Source: Tolypothrix sp. PCC 7712
GTDB taxonomy: Bacteria > Cyanobacteriota > Cyanobacteriia > Cyanobacteriales > Nostocaceae
Assembly (NCBI RefSeq): GCF_025860405.1
Contig: NZ_CP063785.1
Location: 2,418,001 to 2,482,000, forward strand
Length of the DNA stretch: 64,000 bases
Reading direction: 5' to 3'
Shown here one piece after another: positions 36,610 to 46,337 of this stretch; the first letter of the stretch is position 1, and the number at the start of each line of letters is the position of its first letter. Made by a program: the position numbers and the translations under genes. The notes under the pieces were generated by a model, which saw only the letters and a program-made list of their open reading frames with translations, did no database searches and had not been told where the DNA came from.

Positions 36610-36846
36610 AATACATTCAAGCCAAGAAAATTAATCGGCAAAAAAACCAAAAAACTATTTACTCAACAAAAAACAGATCAATCCTTTTGGAGGGGGTTTG
36701 GGGGACGCAACCGTCCGAAGTTTTGTGGAAGGAAACCTTCCCCACAAACTTCACCCAATCGGGGGTTTGGGGGAGAATCCCCCAATTGAGCTAGCTTTTT
36801 ACCCAACTGACAAATCAATCACCAAGGATTTTATCTGAACTGTATC
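36610..36846. mobile_element. MITE-like element, AATACAGTTCAG family, copy without nested insertion
   Basis: Colinear with the element at 14354-14681: ends AATACATTCAAG and CTGAACTGTATC, core ACTCAACAAAAAAC, TTTTGGAGGGGGTTT, CCCAATCGGGGGTTTGGGGG. It lacks the nested 124-bp element but has its own extra palindrome of about 40 bp at 36716-36751 (GAAGTTTTGTGG ... CCCACAAACTTC) between the CCGTC and ACCCAATC blocks. Confidence 0.7.
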
Positions 36847-37039
36847 ATAGTTAACTTTAGAATTTGCTAGTGATTGAATGAGAAGGCGTTAAGGCATTTT
36901 GCTTGAGGAAAACACCAAAATTGAGAAGGCTGTAATTTTTAGGCATTTACAATAAGTATTAAATTAGACTTGATAGACATTCTCTTGGGTAACTCTCTCC
37001 AGTAAAATATTTGATAAAACTGATACAAGGTTGCAGCAG

Positions 37040-40000
37040 ATGCTCAAGCGGCTTTGGCTATTAATTAAGGATTATATTCAGCAATTATCCGGCAATGAAC
37101 AGTCTATTTATAATTATTTAACAGAAGAAAAACTAGCAGAAATACGCAGAGAGTTAGAAGATACGGAGTATGAATCGTTATTTATTCAATTATTGGTAAG
37201 AGTCAATGATGAAGGCTGGAATCGAGGACAAGTAACAGATTTTTTGGATGCAAATCGCATCAATCAGAGAAATTTAGCCAAATGGTTGCGTGGCTATGGT
37301 GAAACCTTGTTAGCTTCACCCAGAGAGAATGATGCTTTAGCGAGTCGGATAGTGCGGTTAGGGGAGTTGGGCGCTGGGGAAGTTAGTGATGTTGCTTATG
37401 ATATTGGTGTGCGCTTATTAGGGCGGGGGAAAGCAACAAACCAGGTTTTTGGAGAATCTCGCCCAGCAAATGCAGAGGAAGCAAAGGAACAAGGGGACGC
37501 AGCAGCTTGGTTTAACCAAGGGAATCAACAATTAATGCATGGAGATTTTGCAGGTGCGATCGCCTCATTGAAAAAAGCTACCAAAATCAACCATAACTTA
37601 CATATAGCTTGGTTTAACCAGGGAGCAGCATTTTATCAATTACAGCAATTTGAGCAAGTAATTAGTGCTTGTGACAAAGCCATAGACATCAAACCAGATT
37701 TTTACCAAGCTTGGTTTAATCAAGCTACAGCACTAGAACAGTTAGGAAGATTCGATGAAGCGATTAGTTCATTAGAAACAGCTATAAAAGTAAAACCTGA
37801 CTTCTACCAAGCTTGGTACAAGCAAGCTGAAATTTTGAGTCAGTTAAAACGATTTCCGGAAGCGATCGCCTGCTGCGATCAAGCCGTAAAAATCAAACCT
37901 GATTATTATCAAGCTTGGTTCCATTGGGGCTATATGTTAGCTCAACAAAGGCAATTTGAACAAGCAATTATTTATTATGACACAGCTATAGCCATCAAAC
38001 CAGACTACTATCAAGCTTGGGTAAATCGCGGTGCAGCAATGCACGCATTAAAGAAATTATCAGCTGCACTTAGCTCTTATGATAGAGCTATAGAAATTCA
38101 ACCTCAAGCTTATCTAGCTTGGCACAATCAAGGTAACATTTTAACTGAATTAGAACAGTTTGCAGCAGCGCTGAATGCCTATAATCAAGCCTTAAAAATT
38201 GAACCAAATTATTATCAAGCTTGGAATAATAAGGGTTTGGTATTAAGAAAATTGCGGCTATTTCAAGGATCAATTGCTGCTTACGATCGCGCTATAGCCA
38301 TAAATCCTCAAAATTGCTTAGTCTGGAATAACCGGGGTTTAACGCTGAGTGAAATGGGAGAATATCAAGCAGCGATCGCCTCTTATGACAAAGCTATCAA
38401 AATCAACCCTAACAATAAATTTGCTTGGAACAACCGAGGTACAGCCTTATCCGATCTCAAACTATTGGAAGAAGCGATCGCTTCATTTGACAAAGCCATA
38501 GAAATCTCCTTTGACTTCTACGAAGCTTGGCTAAACCGGGGGATGACAGCCGGAAATTCTGTGAATTGCGATCGCTTGCTGGCTTTGTTGAGTACAGTAG
38601 CAATCCAAAATCCTCAGCTTAACCAGCGAGGCTATGAGGGAGAATTGGCAAGTTATGAGGAAGGGTTAAAGTACTGCGATCAAGACACCCACCCCAAAGG
38701 TTGGGGAAAATTATATCAGGCAATGGGTAATGCTCTCTACTTTCGTGGGAGAGCCGATTCTCGTCCCCACAGCTATTGGTACAAAGCTGTTACCAACTAT
38801 AACGAAGCACTGAAAACTCTCACAGCCGCAGATTTTCCCCATTTGCATCTAGAAGTATTACAGAATTTAATTCGCGTGCAGTTGAATTTGGGGGAAAAGG
38901 CTAAAGCCGAAGAACTCAAGCGACGAGGAACGGATATTTTACGGCGTTTATTGGATGAGTGTAAAAGTCCTGAAAAGAAAAAGCAGTTAGCGTTGAAGTT
39001 TGCAGGCTTTCAACAGTTAACTGTAGATTTAGCCGTGCAGTCAAGAAACTTGAGTACAGCCTTGGAATTAGCAGAACAGGGAAAAAATGCTTGTATGTCT
39101 TGGCTGCTAGATGGGTGGAGTGATGATTCCCCTAAATGGGTGGAGATGAAAAAATTACTCAATCCCCATACTGCCATAGTTTATTGGCATCTCAGCCCAG
39201 CCGCCTTACATACTTTCATCTTCCAGCACAATACCCCATCACTCATTGTTTTAGGAGCAAAGTCTCTAACACCAGTGCAACGTCTGCGTGATTTTGAAAG
39301 CTGGCTGAAAACTTGGAATGAACAATACGCTAATTATCGCCAAGGTAAAGACAAGCATAGCCAAGATGCCAAAACTTGGCGCGACAATTTACCCGCAATG
39401 CTAAATAAACTGAGTGAAATTCTCGATATCAATACTATTGTTTCCCAAATCCCAGATATTACCCAGTTAATTCTCATTCCTCACCGCGACTTACACCGCT
39501 TTCCGCTGCATACGCTATTTCCAAGAGAATTCACTATCAGCTATTTACCCAGCATTCAATTAGGCTTAATCTCCCAAAGCAATGAAAATCAGCTAAGTAA
39601 TCAGCTACTCAGTATCGAACATCCCAACAGCGCAGGTTATCCCGAACTAGAATTTGCTCAAGTTGAATCACAAGCGATTTGTCGCCTCTTTCCCCACAAC
39701 ACCCGTAAGCGTTCTGAGGAAGCGACAAAAGATGCAGTCATTAATGCTTTGCCCCAAGGCTACGGTATTCTACACTTTAGCGGACATGGCGAATACAATT
39801 TCCACAATCCAGCCTTATCTCACTTAGCCTTAGCAGATAAAGATAAACTGACTCTCACAGATATCCGCGATTTTGATTTACGCAGCTATCAACTCGTCAG
39901 CCTAGCTGCTTGCGAAACGGCGATTACAGGTAATCACACCATCACCACAGAATATGTTGGGCTTGTCAGTGGTTTTATGAGTTGCGGCGTGGCTTCTGTT

Positions 40001-40327
40001 GTCAGTACCCTGTGGACAGTAGAATCAGCTGCTAGTGCTTTAGTGATGATTCAGTTTTACCAACGCTTACAACAAGGTAAATCAAAGGTAGTGGCTTTAG
40101 CGGAAGCTACCCAATGGCTGCGGAATGTCACTCACGATGAACTAGCTGCATGGTATGCAGAGGAAATTGCTAAACTCCCAGAAGAAGAAGGTATTTTGCG
40201 CCGTTTTTTATTACGTCATTTAAATAATCTTCAGAATCAACTAGAACCTAGTAATCAACCCTATAATCACCCGTACTTCTGGGCAGCTTTTACAATTACT
40301 GGTATCTTTCCAATACTACTCAGTTAA
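37040..40327 (+). CDS. TPR-repeat CHAT-domain caspase-like protease
   Basis: About 1095 residues from the ATG at 37040 (a TTG lies three codons upstream). A helical N-terminal domain (1-150, LIKDYIQQLSGNEQSIYNYL) leads to about eleven 34-residue TPRs (155-520, recurrent YYQAWFNQGxxL and AIxxYDKAIxIKP), a second helical part, then a C-terminal CHAT domain with the catalytic pair His916 (HFSGHGEYN) and Cys958 (SLAACETA). CHAT is a clan CD peptidase fold of the HetF/Craspase type used in signalling and defence. Its target is unknown. It faces a set of other caspase and nuclease genes downstream. Confidence 0.92.
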   Translation: MLKRLWLLIKDYIQQLSGNEQSIYNYLTEEKLAEIRRELEDTEYESLFIQLLVRVNDEGWNRGQVTDFLDANRINQRNLAKWLRGYGETLLASPRENDALASRIVRLGELGAGEVSDVAYDIGVRLLGRGKATNQVFGESRPANAEEAKEQGDAAAWFNQGNQQLMHGDFAGAIASLKKATKINHNLHIAWFNQGAAFYQLQQFEQVISACDKAIDIKPDFYQAWFNQATALEQLGRFDEAISSLETAIKVKPDFYQAWYKQAEILSQLKRFPEAIACCDQAVKIKPDYYQAWFHWGYMLAQQRQFEQAIIYYDTAIAIKPDYYQAWVNRGAAMHALKKLSAALSSYDRAIEIQPQAYLAWHNQGNILTELEQFAAALNAYNQALKIEPNYYQAWNNKGLVLRKLRLFQGSIAAYDRAIAINPQNCLVWNNRGLTLSEMGEYQAAIASYDKAIKINPNNKFAWNNRGTALSDLKLLEEAIASFDKAIEISFDFYEAWLNRGMTAGNSVNCDRLLALLSTVAIQNPQLNQRGYEGELASYEEGLKYCDQDTHPKGWGKLYQAMGNALYFRGRADSRPHSYWYKAVTNYNEALKTLTAADFPHLHLEVLQNLIRVQLNLGEKAKAEELKRRGTDILRRLLDECKSPEKKKQLALKFAGFQQLTVDLAVQSRNLSTALELAEQGKNACMSWLLDGWSDDSPKWVEMKKLLNPHTAIVYWHLSPAALHTFIFQHNTPSLIVLGAKSLTPVQRLRDFESWLKTWNEQYANYRQGKDKHSQDAKTWRDNLPAMLNKLSEILDINTIVSQIPDITQLILIPHRDLHRFPLHTLFPREFTISYLPSIQLGLISQSNENQLSNQLLSIEHPNSAGYPELEFAQVESQAICRLFPHNTRKRSEEATKDAVINALPQGYGILHFSGHGEYNFHNPALSHLALADKDKLTLTDIRDFDLRSYQLVSLAACETAITGNHTITTEYVGLVSGFMSCGVASVVSTLWTVESAASALVMIQFYQRLQQGKSKVVALAEATQWLRNVTHDELAAWYAEEIAKLPEEEGILRRFLLRHLNNLQNQLEPSNQPYNHPYFWAAFTITGIFPILLS

Positions 40328-40427
40328 GCGTTTTGATTTCAAAATTGGTTTTGGAGAAAAGGTTAAAGGTTAAGGGTTAAATGTTTTTTCTTTCCCTTTT
40401 CCCATTCCCCTGCTAGAAGTTAAGACC

Positions 40428-40470
40428 ATTCATTGGTGCGTTACGCTTTCAGCTAACGCACCCTACCAAA
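40428..40470. repeat. GGTGCGTTA ... TAACGCACC hairpin repeat
   Basis: GGTGCGTTA and TAACGCACC flank a 10-base loop (40436-40463). Related GTGCGTTAG pieces occur near 44320. This is a common intergenic cyanobacterial repeat. Confidence 0.6.
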
Positions 40471-40540
40471 ACTTGTCCAATGAGATTGAATTAAGCTGCT
40501 TTTAGAATAATATATTCATGGCATGAATTAGGTTGATATC

Positions 40541-41365
40541 GTGAGTTTTGATAATGTCTGTAAATTGCTTGCAGAAAAATATCCAGAAGATTTTGTCCGG
40601 TGGTTAATTGCTGAAGAATCTACCAATATTAAGGTATTAAAAACTGAGTTAAGTTTAGAACCAATTCGTGCAGATTCTGTGACTTTTCTCCAAACTGGCA
40701 ATCAGATTTTGCATATTGAATTTCAGACTTTAACACAGTCTAATCCTGCAATTCCTTTCCGAATGTTGGATTATTCTGTGAGGTTAAAACGTCAGTATAA
40801 GTTTCAAGTTGTACAGGTAGTAATATTTTTGCAGGAGACGGATGATGAAATTGCTTTTACTGAAGAGTATGTGGATGATACAACTATACATCGCTATCGT
40901 GCAGTAAGAATGTGGGAGCAAGATTCCAGCTTATTTTTGGGTAATAAGGCATTGTTACCTTTAGCACCTTTGTGTCGAACTGATTCACCACGAGATTTAT
41001 TATCGCAGATTGCTCAGGAAGTCGCTAAAATTTCAGATAGAGAGACAAGGCAAAATACAGCAGCCTACACCGAGATTTTAGCAGGTTTGCGATTTGATAA
41101 GGGTTTGATTCGTCAGTTATTAAGTGAGGATATTATGCAGGAATCGGTTATTTATCAGGATATTTTTCAGAAGGGAGATAAAATAGGTGAGGAACGTACA
41201 ATCATACGCCAGCTTAATCGACGTTTTGGTGAAATAGATTTGTCATTGATTGATCAGATTAAACTGTTACCTATTGAAAAACTAGATACTTTGGCTGAAG
41301 CATTACTAGATTTTTCAGCTTTATCTGATTTAGTTGCTTGGCTTGAGCAAAATACAAGCAGTTAA
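40541..41365 (+). CDS. Rpn/DUF4351-type PD-(D/E)xK nuclease family protein
   Basis: A 274-residue protein starting at GTG. The N-terminal part has the nuclease-like core EPIRADSVTFLQTGNQILHIEFQT (Asp and a Glu-x-Gln in place of ExK) as in recombination-promoting nuclease (Rpn) and related cyanobacterial families. The C-terminus is a DUF4351 domain (IIRQLNRRFGEIDLSLIDQIKLLPIEKLDTLAEALLDF). Such genes are numerous in Nostocales, often next to mobile DNA. Function in this organism is unknown. Confidence 0.85.
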   Translation: MSFDNVCKLLAEKYPEDFVRWLIAEESTNIKVLKTELSLEPIRADSVTFLQTGNQILHIEFQTLTQSNPAIPFRMLDYSVRLKRQYKFQVVQVVIFLQETDDEIAFTEEYVDDTTIHRYRAVRMWEQDSSLFLGNKALLPLAPLCRTDSPRDLLSQIAQEVAKISDRETRQNTAAYTEILAGLRFDKGLIRQLLSEDIMQESVIYQDIFQKGDKIGEERTIIRQLNRRFGEIDLSLIDQIKLLPIEKLDTLAEALLDFSALSDLVAWLEQNTSS

Positions 41366-41528
41366 GTAATCGTAGGTAAAATTTTGGTTTCCGCATAAAT
41401 GTTAGATGTTTGTAGGGTAGGCACAATTAGATCTTTCGTTCCAAGCCTGATAATAATAGTGCCCACCCTATGGTTTAATGGGGACTGGTCGCAGCAATGT
41501 TGTTAATAGCATTCAACATTGTTAAAGT

Positions 41529-43442
41529 TTACAAGTCTCGGCGCGAGAGAAGAGATGGCACACACACCCAGCCCCCACCAAAGTCATGATGTTCTCCCTC
41601 CCCTCTAGCTACTGTTGCAGGAAGGTGTCCTTCGGGAGCATGAATATCAAAAGTGAGGTCTGTGTAGTAAAGCCATTTCCCACCCATCGTCGTTACGGCT
41701 TTTTCTTGGAATCCCAGCTTTTGATTAATCTCCTCTAAATGTTCTACGATTTTCTTGTGTATAACTGTCTCATACGTCCGCCAGCCGATGCGATCGCCTA
41801 ACTTTGTGTAGTCTTTTGCCACACTTTCCCAAATGAGCTTCTGCACACTAAAGCCAAAGCGTCCATCACTGTATTTAACCCACAGTTGGTCAATGGTGCG
41901 TAAGTCAGTGGAAGGAAAGTTTTTTATCGATTCGGGATCAAGCCAGAGTTTTTGTTCTCTGTCAACAACTTTTAGCATCACTTCCAGAGTTTCTTGATCT
42001 GCTTCTTCCCACTTTCTAGCTTTGAGTAAATCGCGCAACCGCGTATAGTCTATACCCTTCTCAGAACTGAGATCATTATTCTGCTGCGTTGGTTTTTTTG
42101 TGGTTGTTTGAATAGATTGTTGTTCTTGTTGCTGCTTCTTGGCTTGTTGTTGTTTCTGGTACTCTGCTCGTTTTATGGTTAAAAGTGGTGCTTCAATTCG
42201 CTCTACATCTTCATCGTTGAGTCCTAAAGACTCTTGAAACTGTTTTAATCCATTGCGGACATATTCATCTAGCGGGTATTGCGCTTTAATTGCTTTTATA
42301 AATTCCTGCTCATAATACTGCAGGCTATTTTCATACTCTTCTTTTTCTTGTTGTTTCTGTATCTGAACCTGTTTTCGATATTCCGCTTTTTTAGCAGATG
42401 TAATCTCTAACTCAATTGGTGCAACATCCTCATCTCTAAGACCTAAAATATCCTGCTGATAATCCTTCAATATCTTACGAGTATGTTCATCCAAGGGATA
42501 TTTTTGCTCAACTACCTCAACAAAAGCTTGTTTGTAACTTTCCAAGTTGGCAAAGCGTCTGCGTAAAGGCTCTAATACTTCGTTTTCTATTTGCTCGGCT
42601 TTTTCATCTGTAATTCCAGATGTTTTCCGTTTCGGCTTTAATATTAAGTAGGAAAGTTTACTAAGTTCACCATTTTGGGCATATTGTTCAACCAGTTTGC
42701 GATACTCTGATTCTGGATTTTTAGGGGCATAAGCCAATAATATATTGAATCCTTCCTTATCCAGAATGATGTCTGGTGTCATCTTCGGTTTTACCGCTTG
42801 GACTTTTGCCTTAGCGTAAGCGTGCAGTTCCTGCACATGAATATTGCCATCGTTATCTGTGTCTGCTGCGCCCGTCTCAATTCCCTCAACTAAATATTGA
42901 GTGTAGAGCGAAAGTGTTGAACCTTCTTGTTCAAATGAAGTTTGAGTTGCACTGGAAGATGTGAGAACAACTCGCCCCTCCGCGCCTAGCTGCTTTTTGA
43001 TATCTACACCGATACTTTTTGTCTTCCAACCTTGAGCGATCGCACCACTGTAGCAAGCATCTAAAATCAAAACTTGCCGTTTAGCATAGCAATTGTTTGA
43101 TTGCCCTCGGATAAAACTTGCGTCTACAGCAGTAGCTTCAAAATCGTCTTTTGCTGTATTTCGAGTCGCTAAATAGAGATGATCTTCATCATTAGTAATA
43201 CCATGACCAGAGAAAAAGAATAATACTAAATCTTCTTTAGAAGCTTCTCTAAACAGCTTTTGAATTGCCTTTCGCATGGCGATCGCATCGGGATTCAGCA
43301 GCCGTTCTACCTGTTCAAAACCTCCCAGGTTTGGATCTTGTAAAACTCGCTGCATAGCTTCGACATCATTGAGCGCAGATGACAGGGGAGGAATACCTTG
43401 ACTGTACTCACTGACTCCAATCAGTAGTGCTATCTTAGCCAT
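41529..43442 (-). CDS. Caspase-family peptidase fused to GUN4 domain
   Basis: About 637 residues from the ATG at 43442 (GTG codons precede it). The N-terminal peptidase C14 domain has the catalytic dyad in FFFSGHG (about His80) and LILDACYSG (about Cys130). The middle (about 240-465) is a charged, helical region with two copies of a segment of the type YPLDExxRxxLKxxQ...LGLxDEDVxxIE, rich in KQQQ. The C-terminal 170 residues are a GUN4 domain (RLRDLLKARKWEEADQETLEVML, GWRTYETVIHKKIVEHLEEINQ, HLPATVARGEGEHHD), a fold that binds tetrapyrroles in chlorophyll synthesis. It overlaps the upstream EACC1-like gene. Confidence 0.88.
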   Translation of the reverse strand: MAKIALLIGVSEYSQGIPPLSSALNDVEAMQRVLQDPNLGGFEQVERLLNPDAIAMRKAIQKLFREASKEDLVLFFFSGHGITNDEDHLYLATRNTAKDDFEATAVDASFIRGQSNNCYAKRQVLILDACYSGAIAQGWKTKSIGVDIKKQLGAEGRVVLTSSSATQTSFEQEGSTLSLYTQYLVEGIETGAADTDNDGNIHVQELHAYAKAKVQAVKPKMTPDIILDKEGFNILLAYAPKNPESEYRKLVEQYAQNGELSKLSYLILKPKRKTSGITDEKAEQIENEVLEPLRRRFANLESYKQAFVEVVEQKYPLDEHTRKILKDYQQDILGLRDEDVAPIELEITSAKKAEYRKQVQIQKQQEKEEYENSLQYYEQEFIKAIKAQYPLDEYVRNGLKQFQESLGLNDEDVERIEAPLLTIKRAEYQKQQQAKKQQQEQQSIQTTTKKPTQQNNDLSSEKGIDYTRLRDLLKARKWEEADQETLEVMLKVVDREQKLWLDPESIKNFPSTDLRTIDQLWVKYSDGRFGFSVQKLIWESVAKDYTKLGDRIGWRTYETVIHKKIVEHLEEINQKLGFQEKAVTTMGGKWLYYTDLTFDIHAPEGHLPATVARGEGEHHDFGGGWVCVPSLLSRRDL

Positions 43443-43830
43443 TTCCACCACCCATTGCGGCTAACAGGTCTTTTGCTATTCTTTCACCTTCTAGTAGCTC
43501 TTTTCGGCTTTTAGCTTCTATGTTGACTTCTTTATCTCCAGCTTTGACAGTAATTTTCATTGGTTTGTCACCCAGGCGATCGCTCAGAAAGCTTAAAAAC
43601 CCTTTGACATTCTTGAGACTCACCTCAGCCGTCAACACACCGATCAAAGTAGCAAATCCTGGCTTGCTTCCTGCTTCTGGGTTCACATCTTCCGCGCGAT
43701 CAGCTTTCTCCACCTCATCCAGTTCCCGAATTTCCCGTAGCAGCTTGCTAGCTATTTTTTGCCTTCTCTCATCATCTAACTCTGGGTCATCAACAGCAAA
43801 AGTAAATTTAATAGTTGGTTTACCTGTCAT
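43435..43830 (-). CDS. EACC1-like effector-associated protein
   Basis: About 131 residues starting MTGKPTIKFTFAVDDPELDDE, with GGAG before this ATG (a TTG four codons upstream is less likely). The pattern, a strand, a helix with LLREIRELDEVEKADR, then KPGFATLIGVLTAEV, a helix, PMKITVKAGDKEVNIEAKS and a closing helix, resembles effector-associated constant component 1, a small protein that accompanies caspase-type effectors in NTP-dependent conflict systems. Its stop codon lies inside the start of the caspase-GUN4 gene, so both are translated together. Family assignment is by pattern only. Confidence 0.6.
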   Translation of the reverse strand: MTGKPTIKFTFAVDDPELDDERRQKIASKLLREIRELDEVEKADRAEDVNPEAGSKPGFATLIGVLTAEVSLKNVKGFLSFLSDRLGDKPMKITVKAGDKEVNIEAKSRKELLEGERIAKDLLAAMGGGNG

Positions 43831-43983
43831 CGTCAACTCCAAGGTTCCCTTATCTACGTGGTGATAAACTACACCTTCAAATTTTAAGATTTCGTATCAG
43901 AATAATCTAATTAAAATTAACAAATTACCGTGCTCGCGTTACTGTCAGTTTGGGTAAGTAGTTAAACAAAATTAATTACAAAA

Positions 43984-44103
43984 TGTCATTGCGAATGGAG
44001 CGGAGCGGAATGAAGCAATCGCAAGGGTTGAGATTGCTTCTCTTCGAGACGCTGCGCGTTAAGCGAAGCTATGCCGAAGGCTTTACGCTGCGCTCGCAAT
44101 GAC
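43984..44103. repeat. REP-like palindromic element (GTCATTGCGA ends)
   Basis: GTCATTGCGA (43984-43993) and TCGCAATGAC (44094-44103) are perfect inverted ends; inside, GAAGCAATC and GATTGCTTC form a second pair, followed by GCTGCGCG/GCGAAGC dispersed-repeat sequence. Non-coding. Confidence 0.75.
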
Positions 44104-44127
44104 TGTAATTAATTTTGCGTGGTTACT

Positions 44128-44212
44128 TATAGGCTTGATTTTTGATGCGCTAACCTATATAGTTCTTTTCTCATATTTCGCTGCTAAATTACTTAAAGTA
44201 CCAACGCGGTTA
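44128..44212 (+). pseudogene. Remnant of the 3' end of the two-TM membrane protein gene
   Basis: This stretch (ATAGGCTTGATTTTTGATGC, CTAACCTATATAGT, TTTCGCTGCTAAATTAC, GTACCAACGCGGTTA) is colinear with 46245-46327, which covers the last codons, stop and 3' flank of the 450-residue gene. It is a fragment left from a duplication and is not itself functional. Confidence 0.75.
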
Positions 44213-44415
44213 GTAAATGAGGTGTGTTGTCGTGTAGTGCAACGCACCCTTTGGGTTCAGTATTCGCCTGCGGAGGAAAACCCACACGCAGCACTGCTTT
44301 ACTGTCAACCATTCTAGGTGCGTTAGCCTAAGGCATAACACACCCTACGTCAAATTTATATTTTGTGATAAGTATCGAATTTTTTTATTGACTGAATTAC
44401 TGGTATCCTTCCATC

Positions 44416-44838
44416 ATGCAACCAATAGAAGTATCTGAACTAAAAGCCTTTATTTTGGCACTATCCCAACTTGATACCCCATTACCAGATGATATCCAAG
44501 CCAAGGTAAATACAATTAAGATTCCTGGGGATATTAGTAAACTGTATGCGATCGCCACTAGTTATCCACCCCTAGCCACAGCATACAATCAAGTCTGGGA
44601 TAATTTAGATGCGATCGCCAAAGTCCGCAGTAAAGGTATTGATAGCATACCTGAGTATGTTCCTGAATCACTCAATACGGAAATTGACAATTCTTCTATA
44701 GAAGTTGCTGCGGCGTTAGTGCAGTTAGACAAAAAAGTAGATCGTAATAAATTGGCAATCTTATCTAACCAAATATTTCAGGCGTTAAATTCTGTTAAAA
44801 CAGCAAAAGATGTCATCTCAACTATTCTTTCTCAATAG
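44416..44838 (+). CDS. Uncharacterised small helical protein
   Basis: A 140-residue acidic protein, MQPIEVSELKAFILALSQLD, predicted mostly helical, without membrane segments or known motifs. I do not recognise it. It precedes the two-TM protein gene on the same strand by 111 bases that include a perfect hairpin, and may form a unit with it. It lies divergent from the EACC1-caspase pair. Confidence 0.65.
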   Translation: MQPIEVSELKAFILALSQLDTPLPDDIQAKVNTIKIPGDISKLYAIATSYPPLATAYNQVWDNLDAIAKVRSKGIDSIPEYVPESLNTEIDNSSIEVAAALVQLDKKVDRNKLAILSNQIFQALNSVKTAKDVISTILSQ

Positions 44839-44887
44839 TTAAGCATTTTGAACTACAACCTGTTGCAGGTTAATAAAATTCACAGAT

Positions 44888-44912
44888 AAGGGCACAACAA
44901 TGTTGTGCCCTT
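44888..44912 (+). terminator. Perfect 12-bp hairpin between the two uncharacterised genes
   Basis: AAGGGCACAACA and TGTTGTGCCCTT separated by one A, so the whole is a palindrome. No T run follows; it may be a terminator, an attenuator or an operator for the downstream gene. Confidence 0.5.
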
Positions 44913-44949
44913 ATAATCATCTCTACTTCACGGAGCGAAAATCTTTTAT

Positions 44950-46302
44950 ATGAGTCCACAATATGAGTTAATTTACCCAACTATTGATTTATTTCTGTAT
45001 AACCTGAAAGAAGGTTTAGGACAAGATGAAGCCAAAATTTCAGAAAATCGTCGACTATTTTGGCAAAAAATTTATGGGAGCCAGTTAGACAATCGGCAAC
45101 TAGAACAACTCCAACAAGCTGAAATTGATGGTTCTGATTATCATGAGTTACTGAGTAATCCCAAGATTATTCCTTTTAAATCACCGCTAGATGGTTATTA
45201 TTACCCCGTACAATTAGGCGATACTTACGGACTCCAAATAGACTGCACAGCTAATTACATCAAAGATTATAAATACTCACCTCAACCTGTTAGCTGTTTG
45301 CAAAAAGTACAAACAGAAATATTCTCTAAAATTAATACCCAAGAAGGTAAACTTGGTCAAACTTGGTTCGTTTGGGGTCAACTAGCGATAGATAACCAAG
45401 ATGCAGCAGCTACTGCTCAAGCTTGCTACGAACAATTAATCTTAGACTCAGAGCAGAATTGGCAAGCTGATTTACGAGGAAGAGGAGAATTTTTTGGCGG
45501 AACTATATTTGAACTTTGGCGGCTTCCTTCTGAAGTGCAGCAAAGTGAAGGTTATCACCTGTTAATCTGTTTATTTCCCTATCAACTAAAAACCGATGCT
45601 ATTAGAGAAGCCAATCAAAAGCTATATCCAGAATTGATGCAATTATTTAGATATAGAAATAAAGTTATTTGGGCTTATCATCAAAGTCGCGCTATTAAAA
45701 GTAATTTAAAAACAGTATCTCAAGTCTCTCAAGGTATAATTAATAATTTAAATCAAGAATCTCAAAAACCCAAAATTGATATTAGTAATTTACAAAATAT
45801 CCTTAAACAAACGCCAGAAATATTGTTAAGATATACATATACTAATAACTTAAGTTATCTAAATGACCAATATAGAACTGTTGAGATTAACATCAGTAAT
45901 TATCAAAAACGCTGGCAAAAGCTGCTAATATTAGAAGCTAATAGTGATTGGCAATTTTTGCAAGCATTTAGTGAATTTGCTCAAGAGAAATTTTTAGTCC
46001 AAATCGAAACAGACCAAGCTTACTACAGCCCTGGCTTAAATTTAGTCGAGAATTATATCAAGACCATCCAAGGAATAATTGACCTAGAACAAACCAAAAG
46101 CGATCGCACTCTCAACACTACCATTGCGATCGCAGGTATCGGGTTAGCAACCAGCCAAATCGCTTCTGCTGTCATCTTGGCAGAAATCCCCAAAGACCAA
46201 AACCCTACTTCCTACCAAACCACAGCTTTTAGCCTCAGTTTAGGTATAGGCTTGATTTTTGCTGCTCTAACCTATATAGTGCTTCGCATCTTTCGCCGCT
46301 AA
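44950..46302 (+). CDS. Uncharacterised protein with two C-terminal membrane segments
   Basis: A 450-residue protein. The first 380 residues are soluble, with no motif I recognise (for example [61 protein letters not shown]). Two hydrophobic segments close the chain (about 388-413 and 425-447), giving a membrane-anchored cytoplasmic domain with a short basic end (LRIFRR). This topology resembles membrane effectors paired with soluble sensors, but function is inference. A fragment of its 3' end occurs at 44128-44212, showing past duplication. Confidence 0.7.
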   Translation: MSPQYELIYPTIDLFLYNLKEGLGQDEAKISENRRLFWQKIYGSQLDNRQLEQLQQAEIDGSDYHELLSNPKIIPFKSPLDGYYYPVQLGDTYGLQIDCTANYIKDYKYSPQPVSCLQKVQTEIFSKINTQEGKLGQTWFVWGQLAIDNQDAAATAQACYEQLILDSEQNWQADLRGRGEFFGGTIFELWRLPSEVQQSEGYHLLICLFPYQLKTDAIREANQKLYPELMQLFRYRNKVIWAYHQSRAIKSNLKTVSQVSQGIINNLNQESQKPKIDISNLQNILKQTPEILLRYTYTNNLSYLNDQYRTVEINISNYQKRWQKLLILEANSDWQFLQAFSEFAQEKFLVQIETDQAYYSPGLNLVENYIKTIQGIIDLEQTKSDRTLNTTIAIAGIGLATSQIASAVILAEIPKDQNPTSYQTTAFSLSLGIGLIFAALTYIVLRIFRR

Positions 46303-46337
46303 ATTACCGAATGTACCAATGCGGTTATTTCATCTTC

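Noticed and set aside
44099-44317. A 72-codon frame beginning MTVINFAWLL
   Set aside because: It starts in a palindromic repeat and translates the remnant of another gene's end in part; not a functional gene.
43435-46302. Treating the EACC1-caspase pair and the two unknown genes as one operon
   Set aside because: They are on opposite strands with a 585-base spacer holding a palindromic element and a pseudogene; only neighbourhood, not cotranscription, can be claimed.
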